From Nyssa sinensis (lineage: Eukaryota; Streptophyta; Magnoliopsida; Cornales; Nyssaceae): a stretch of DNA of 64,000 nt. Where the stretch lies: the NCBI GenBank assembly GCA_008638375.1, contig CM018051.1, positions 13,570,369 through 13,634,368 on the forward strand, in the 5' to 3' direction. Both the position numbers and the translations under genes were made by a program. Below, piece by piece: positions 58,826 to 64,000 of this stretch. Under the pieces are notes generated by a model that saw only the letters and a program-made list of their open reading frames with translations, was not told where the DNA came from and ran no database searches. Position 1 is the first letter of the stretch. Every line of letters starts with the position of its first letter.

Positions 58826-59151
58826 GGACACACAGTTTTTGTGTGTGAGGATCATAGCATCAGTATCTCTTTTGTCTCTCACCATAACCAAGAAACACAC
58901 ATAACAGATCGCGCGGACAACTTAGAAAGCTCAACATGAGGTCGAAGGACAAAACATGAACAACCAGAGACTTTGAAATGAAAATATTTTGGAGCCTTAC
59001 CATGTAATTTCTCATATGGAGATACTCCTAAAGTAAGGGCAGTAGGAATCTTGTTTCTCAAGTAGGTGGCAGTAAGAACTGCTTTTCCCCAAAAAAACCT
59101 TAGGGACATTAGCAGAGAGGAGAGACCGAGCAGTCTCAATGATGTGCCTAT
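58826..59151 (-). pseudogene. Copia integrase end, copy B, cut by a deletion
   Basis: The minus strand reads TYLRNKIPTALTLGVSPYEK then LHGKAPKYFHFKVSGCSCF, the usual copia integrase end. The upstream (higher-coordinate) part is lost at the deletion junction. Confidence 0.85.
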
Positions 59152-59562
59152 ATGTGACATAGGGCGTTATGAAAGCAACCTTTTGGCTATCAAAATAACA
59201 ACTCTTAAATGAGTACTAGATGCATTTGCATCTTGTCAAAATGACGATAGTACCACCAAAGCCATTATAGCACGGTAGTTAAAGCATAGTACTTGAGTGG
59301 AGTGGGGGTTGGAATTAGGGGTTTTCTTCTAAAGGTTAATAATTGAAAAAAAAAAAAAGATTGTACCTCAATAATGTGATGTTGGACATAAATGCGACTA
59401 TTTGCAAATAACCATGGAAAAGAGAAGTCCCAAATAAGGAGAAAAAACACTTGCATGCTATCGAGGTTATGTTAGTGTTCCAAAAGAAGAAGAAGAAGAA
59501 GAGGATACATTAACAATTGGCAAGAGAGGAAGAAGATTCATTACTCTCTTCTTCTTTTTTCT

Positions 59563-59593
<31 letters not shown>

Positions 59594-59720
59594 GTTGGAA
59601 TTTTTTACTTGTAGGGTTTTCCATTGAAACAAATGGAATAGAATTTTGTTGATTTTCTTCTTCTCATCATGTATGGTATATACATACACTTTCTTAGTTC
59701 TTTTGATTTCAGATTGATCT
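59152..59720. other. Intron 1 of copy B, right remnant, with poly-G tract
   Basis: It aligns with 32386-32950. The G run at 59573-59594 has 22 G against 15 in unit A. The chromovirus LTR begins at 59721, right after GATTGATCT, which in unit A continues as GATTGATCTTAGTG. Confidence 0.8.
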
Positions 59721-62584
59721 TGTCACGCCCCAAATTCCAGCGAACCCGAGGCGTGAGTAACGAGACAAAAAGAAATAAAGAAATAAAATAATAATGAAGT
59801 GAAAGATAACAATGACATTCTCATACATTCCGTACACAGTTCTAATACATACATAAAGTCTGGTCCGTTGGTTCACAACATTCAAAATGAAATACAGTCT
59901 CGGGCTTATGCCCTTACATAATATCACAAGCGCCCATCGGGCCCAATATAATCCTCAATCAGACCATCTCTATATCCCGCACGGCTGGAACATCATCTGA
60001 AATGTTTGCCCCACTAAAGGGGTCAGCTCAACATGCTGGTACAATATAATGCTAATGCAAGAAACAAAACTAAGGTCGTGGCATGTGCGAGTGTACAGTT
60101 ATTTCTATATGGCATTCTATATCATGATGACAGTATATAGACAGTATACAGTATATGAGCAATATGCATGACACACCCATGCAACTCTATGCCACCCATG
60201 TCTCATGATACGGTCATTCTCCGCTGGCATGAGTACCGCCACTTATGTCTCGCTTCACGGTCCGGAATCCGTCAGGCTCGCAAGTACCTAATGGCCGATT
60301 TTGGGTTTTTCACCACAGGATCTGCACCCTCATAATGCAAAGCACCAAGTGCTTACCCACGCCATGCCCAAGGAATCACACCATGCCAATATGCTCTAAT
60401 CTCATCATGTCATAATACAATCCCAATGATACATTTCAGTCATACATAAAATATGCTTTCAAGTGTACAATTCATTACATCGACAGTTCTTCAAGCAGAT
60501 AATTCACACACCACGTTAATACATGCGATATACTCATAATCATCATTCAACTAAACAAGATAGCACATAACACGTAAACATGTGAACACTCCGGCAAACA
60601 TGTGAACAATTTACACAGCAAAGCAAGTATTCCTAATCTCAATTCTATTTCTTACTTAGCACAATATATCGTACCTGGTAATCGATCTCAAACCGGAAAG
60701 GTATGCTCGTAGTCAAGTGAAACCACCGTAAGAACACTGAAGGTCAGGTCACCTTCTCTTTGCCTTTCCGTGTCCCTAAAATTCATAACATGAAACTCAG
60801 TTTAATCGTCACTTGAATTACGCTATTCATCAAATTTTACGTCTTTATCTTATAAGCTTCTACTTTGCTAAATTAAACTCTACTGTTGAATCCGGGGCAT
60901 TGAAGAAAATAAGTTTAGGCTTCCGTAGAATTCAATTTGGGCATCTGGGTCAAAAAGGGCAAAACAGTCATTTTGCACTTTACACGGGTCCTTACATTTC
61001 GTGATCTCTTTTCACAAATCGGACTCCACGGTTGAGTCCGGAATGTTCGAGATAATAAAATTCCACTATTTGTTTACCTAATTCGGAATTCGTCTGACAG
61101 TGTTTCAAGTTAGGGGTATTTTGGTAATTTTACACGTTGCTACGTGTCTTTTATTTTTTCGGGACCCCGTCTCGTAAAACGGACCTCACCATTGGTCTCA
61201 GAATGGTCGAGATAGTCAAAATACACCTATGACTTGTCCCATTTGGACTCCGGGATGTTTTTGAATATTTAATTAATTAAATTAATTAAATTAAATAATT
61301 AATTAATTAATTTAATTAATATTTTATTAATATTTTAATCAGGTGGGTCAAAGTGTAATTTCTAATAGTTGGGGGGTCAATTCGTAATTTCTGAAAGTTC
61401 AGGTTAAGGTTCAAATTCAAAGGTTCAAATCCAAAGGGTTCAAATTCCAATAAAAGGTTCAAATTAAAACTAGTTTAATTTGTTATTCTAAATCAGGTTA
61501 ACCAAACAGGGTTTATCCAGAACAGGGATAGGATATCCCTGTTCCTATTTTAATTTAAAAGTTTTAAATTCCTTATCTCCGTAACCAAACGCCCCAAATT
61601 GGTTTTTAATTTAAAACCAGTGGGCGACACGTGGCAGGGGCGGGTCAGCCCCAAGCCCGACCCGACCCGAACCGACCCGACCCGACCCGTACAGTGCCCA
61701 TCTCCCCCCCCGTTTTTCCGGTAGGGTTCCGGCGACCTCCGGTCATCTTCTCCGGCGACGTCGCCGGAATTTCAGGAAAATCAAGTTTTCAAACTTGATT
61801 TTCTTGGTGTTTTTGATGCCCCTTTCAATCCCAAACCATTTTAAAACATTTTTGGAACCCTTTAACACCATTTTGAAGCTCTTAATCACAATGAAAAATC
61901 AGATTTCCCCCCCCATGGCCGTGACCTGCACATCCATTTTTCTCCCTCATTTCTCAACCATTTTGGTTGATTCTTGTCCCTAAATTCTCCACATTTTATG
62001 CTCTATAAGTTCTAACAATTAAATCTAAGCAAAATGTTACAAAACAAGTTGGAAAATTTAGAGATTTTCTAGAGAGAGAAAGCTCACGGTTATGGGTTTC
62101 CAACCCTGTGATGGTGCTCCTCTCCTCTTGCTTTGCCTCTGTTCTCCCCTTTGGCCTCCTTAGCTTCCTTCTTTCTGCTTCTCTTTCAAAAACCAGAGCA
62201 CACACCTCACTCTCTCTCTTTCCTTTCACTTTCTCTCTCTACACTTCTCTCTCTCTCTCTCTCTAAAATCCCACGACCAGTCTGTCTCTCTCAACTCCCA
62301 CCACACACTCATATACATACAGACTACACTCACACACCTCCAACCACTCTCTTACACACACCATGCCTCCCATGCCTTGTTTGAGTGTATCACACTCAAA
62401 CCTACACACACACACAACCGGGTACACACACTCACACCACACAACCTGATATATATATATATATATATATGCACATATACATACATATTCACATATTAAT
62501 ATACTCACTTTGTACACATATACACACAATTTAAATTTAAATTATATGTATATATACATATATACATACATACATGCATCCATC

Positions 62585-62616
<32 letters not shown>

Positions 62617-62690
62617 ATTAATAAAATTAATAATAACAACTTGAAAATTTAATTTATAAAAAAAAAAAAAAAAATTTTCAGGTTGTTACA
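59721..62690 (-). repeat. 3' LTR of a chromovirus, 2970 bp
   Basis: On the minus strand the LTR starts TGTAACAACCTG and ends GGGGCGTGACA. It contains two GGCATGAGTACC/GGCTCGCAAGTACC-type copies (60230-60290), pyrimidine-rich simple sequence (62195-62275), a TA run (62450-62470) and ATA repeats (62583-62640). No gene lies inside. A polypurine tract (minus strand AAGGAGGGAAGGA) adjoins it. The other end of the element is outside the window. Confidence 0.9.
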
Positions 62691-62753
62691 TCCTTCCCTC
62701 CTTACAGAAATTTCGTCCCGAAATTTAAAATAACTAAGACAAAAGAAAATACA

Positions 62754-64000
62754 TCACTGATCAAATAACTCGGGGTATCTAGCACGGACCTCGGCCTCAC
62801 GCTCCCAAGTAGCCTCCTCGACCCCATGATGGTTCCAACGAACCTTGACCAAAGGGATGGTCCTGCCTCGCAAAACCTGGTCCCTCGAGTCCAATATCTC
62901 TACGGGTCTCTGGTCATAGGAAGCGTCCCCCTCTAGCTGAAGATCTACCCAATCAAGTACATGTGAGGGGTCGGGATGGTACTTCCTCAGCATCGATACA
63001 TGAAAAACGTCGTGAACCCCAGATAGCTGTGGTGGTAAGGCTAGCTTATAAGCTACCTCACCCACTCTCCCCAGAATCTCAAAGGGGCCAATAAATCGTG
63101 GCGACAGCTTCCCACCACGTCCAAATCTCCTCAAGCCCCGTCTGGGAGACACCTTGAGGAACACATGGTCCCCCACCTCAAATGCCAAGGGCCGCCGCCT
63201 CCTATCCGCATAGCTCCTCTGGCGGCTCTGAGCTGTCAATAGACGCTGCCTGATCACCTGTATCTTGTCCGTGGTCTCACGGACTATATCGGGCCCCAAG
63301 GCAGCTGTCTCTCCCACCTCAGTCCAACATACCGGGGAGCGGCACGGCCTACCATACAACGCCTCAAATGGTGCCATCTCTATACTGGACTGATAGCTGT
63401 TGTTGTAGGCAAACTCGACCAAGGCGAGGTGATCCTCCCAGCTACCCCTGAAATCCATGACACAAGCCCTAAGCATGTCCTCGAGGATCTGAATGGTACG
63501 CTCTGACTGGCCATCGGTCTGGGGGTGAAAGGCAGTACTAAACTGGAGCTGTGTCCCTAAGGCCGTCTGGAGACTCTGCCAAAACCGGGCAGTGAAACGT
63601 GGGTCCCTATCTGAAACGATGGATACCGGTACCCCATGTAGTCGTACAATCTCTCGAATATACAACCTACTGAGGGTATCTGATGAATCAGTCACTCTGA
63701 TAGGCAAGAAGTGAGCAGACTTCGTCAGCCTGTCCACTATAACCCAAACTGCATCATGGCCCCTCGGTGACTTAGGAAGACCCATCACGAAATCCATAGT
63801 AACGTGCTCCCACTTCCACTCGGCCACCGGCAATGGCTGCAACAATCCCCCAGGTCTCTGGTGCTCAGCCTTCACCTGCTGGCACGTGAGACATCTCGAC
63901 ACGAACTGCGCCACATCTCTCTTCATCCCCGCCCACCAGTACTGACGACGCAGATCGTGATACATCTTAGTGCCCCCTGGGTGCACTGCCAGACGTGAGT
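62754..64000 (-). CDS. Chromovirus (Ty3/gypsy) pol: integrase with C-terminal chromodomain, partial
   Basis: An open frame enters from the right edge and runs to a stop at 62754, giving about 415 residues. It shows the end of the HHCC zinc-binding region (CLTCQQVK) and the integrase core: Asp in TMDFVMGLP, Asp in IVSDRDPRF, Glu in [21 protein letters not shown] module follows ([16 protein letters not shown]), then a chromodomain ending [20 protein letters not shown]. The chromodomain is thought to steer integration to marked chromatin. No stop or frameshift is seen, so this element looks much younger than the others. The stop lies about 50 bp before the polypurine tract. The protein resembles the Tekay/Del group. 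Confidence 0.93.
   Translation of the reverse strand, partial: SRLAVHPGGTKMYHDLRRQYWWAGMKRDVAQFVSRCLTCQQVKAEHQRPGGLLQPLPVAEWKWEHVTMDFVMGLPKSPRGHDAVWVIVDRLTKSAHFLPIRVTDSSDTLSRLYIREIVRLHGVPVSIVSDRDPRFTARFWQSLQTALGTQLQFSTAFHPQTDGQSERTIQILEDMLRACVMDFRGSWEDHLALVEFAYNNSYQSSIEMAPFEALYGRPCRSPVCWTEVGETAALGPDIVRETTDKIQVIRQRLLTAQSRQRSYADRRRRPLAFEVGDHVFLKVSPRRGLRRFGRGGKLSPRFIGPFEILGRVGEVAYKLALPPQLSGVHDVFHVSMLRKYHPDPSHVLDWVDLQLEGDASYDQRPVEILDSRDQVLRGRTIPLVKVRWNHHGVEEATWEREAEVRARYPELFDQ

Larger units (their letters stand above)
55971..59151 (-). mobile_element. Copia element, copy B (copia_3B), 5' half deleted
   Basis: The 3' LTR (55971-56184), polypurine tract, RNase H, RT and part of integrase match copia_3A. 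At about 59151 copia sequence ends and intron sequence equivalent to 32386 follows, so the 5' LTR, gag, protease and part of integrase are missing. It includes the same DNA-transposon insertion (58082-58825). Confidence 0.92.

Noticed and set aside
62133..62529. Open frames on both strands in the CT- and CA-rich part of the chromovirus LTR
   Set aside because: Simple-sequence translations (Ser/Leu/His/Pro or Cys/Val/Tyr runs) without domains.
1..64000. A bacterial-type defence operon or other new multi-gene system
   Set aside because: All coding signals are plant NLR exons or retroelement domains. The only unexplained candidate genes are the LTR-internal ORF and the coiled-coil relic, and neither forms a system.

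Overview
The window looks like nuclear DNA from a eudicot plant. It carries TIR-type NLR (disease-resistance) exons with plant splice signals, a class absent from grasses. Almost everything else is plant transposable-element DNA: Ty1/copia, Ty3/gypsy chromovirus, an RTE-type LINE relic, MITE-like elements and AT microsatellites. No rRNA, intact tRNA, CRISPR or prokaryote-style operon was seen. All statements come from reading and hand alignment; no search was run.

The main feature is a head-to-tail segmental duplication of an NLR locus. Unit A runs from the left edge to about 37.6 kb and unit B from about 37.66 kb to beyond the right edge. Blocks match in the same order: copia pol (1-3139 with 39010-42146), a minisatellite-bearing LTR-like block (10704-12567 with 43690-45510), a non-coding block with a coiled-coil-like coding relic (12.6-16.4 kb with 45.5-49.8 kb), the TIR exon (21119-21624 with 50699-51204, about 98% identical), intron sequence, and a minus-strand copia element (25116-30574 with 55971-59151). 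The units differ by later insertions and deletions, so each serves as an empty-site control for the other.

Unit A holds a TIR exon, an intron of about 11.5 kb containing a complete copia element with a TSD, and an NB-ARC exon. The NB-ARC exon is split by a 1.2-kb insertion flanked by ATGCA repeats. Without the insertion the frame reads as 537 residues of TIR plus NB-ARC, ending at a splice donor. No LRR exon was seen. A truncated chromovirus LTR follows the second intron start.

Unit B holds an intact TIR exon, but its upstream region has lost about 60 bp that includes the TATA-like box seen in A. Its intron has lost about 4.2 kb, removing the 5' half of the copia element. A minus-strand chromovirus with a 2.97-kb LTR and an open integrase-chromodomain frame sits where the NB-ARC exon should follow, so that exon, if present, lies outside the window.

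Other elements specific to A are a gypsy derivative with LTRs but almost no coding content (3494-10703) and a 3.8-kb solo LTR (16437-20234). The solo LTR contains an unrecognised open frame whose splice-like junctions stay in frame over three exons. In both units a stop codon overlaps the TIR splice donor, so an unspliced transcript would encode a 169-residue TIR-only protein.
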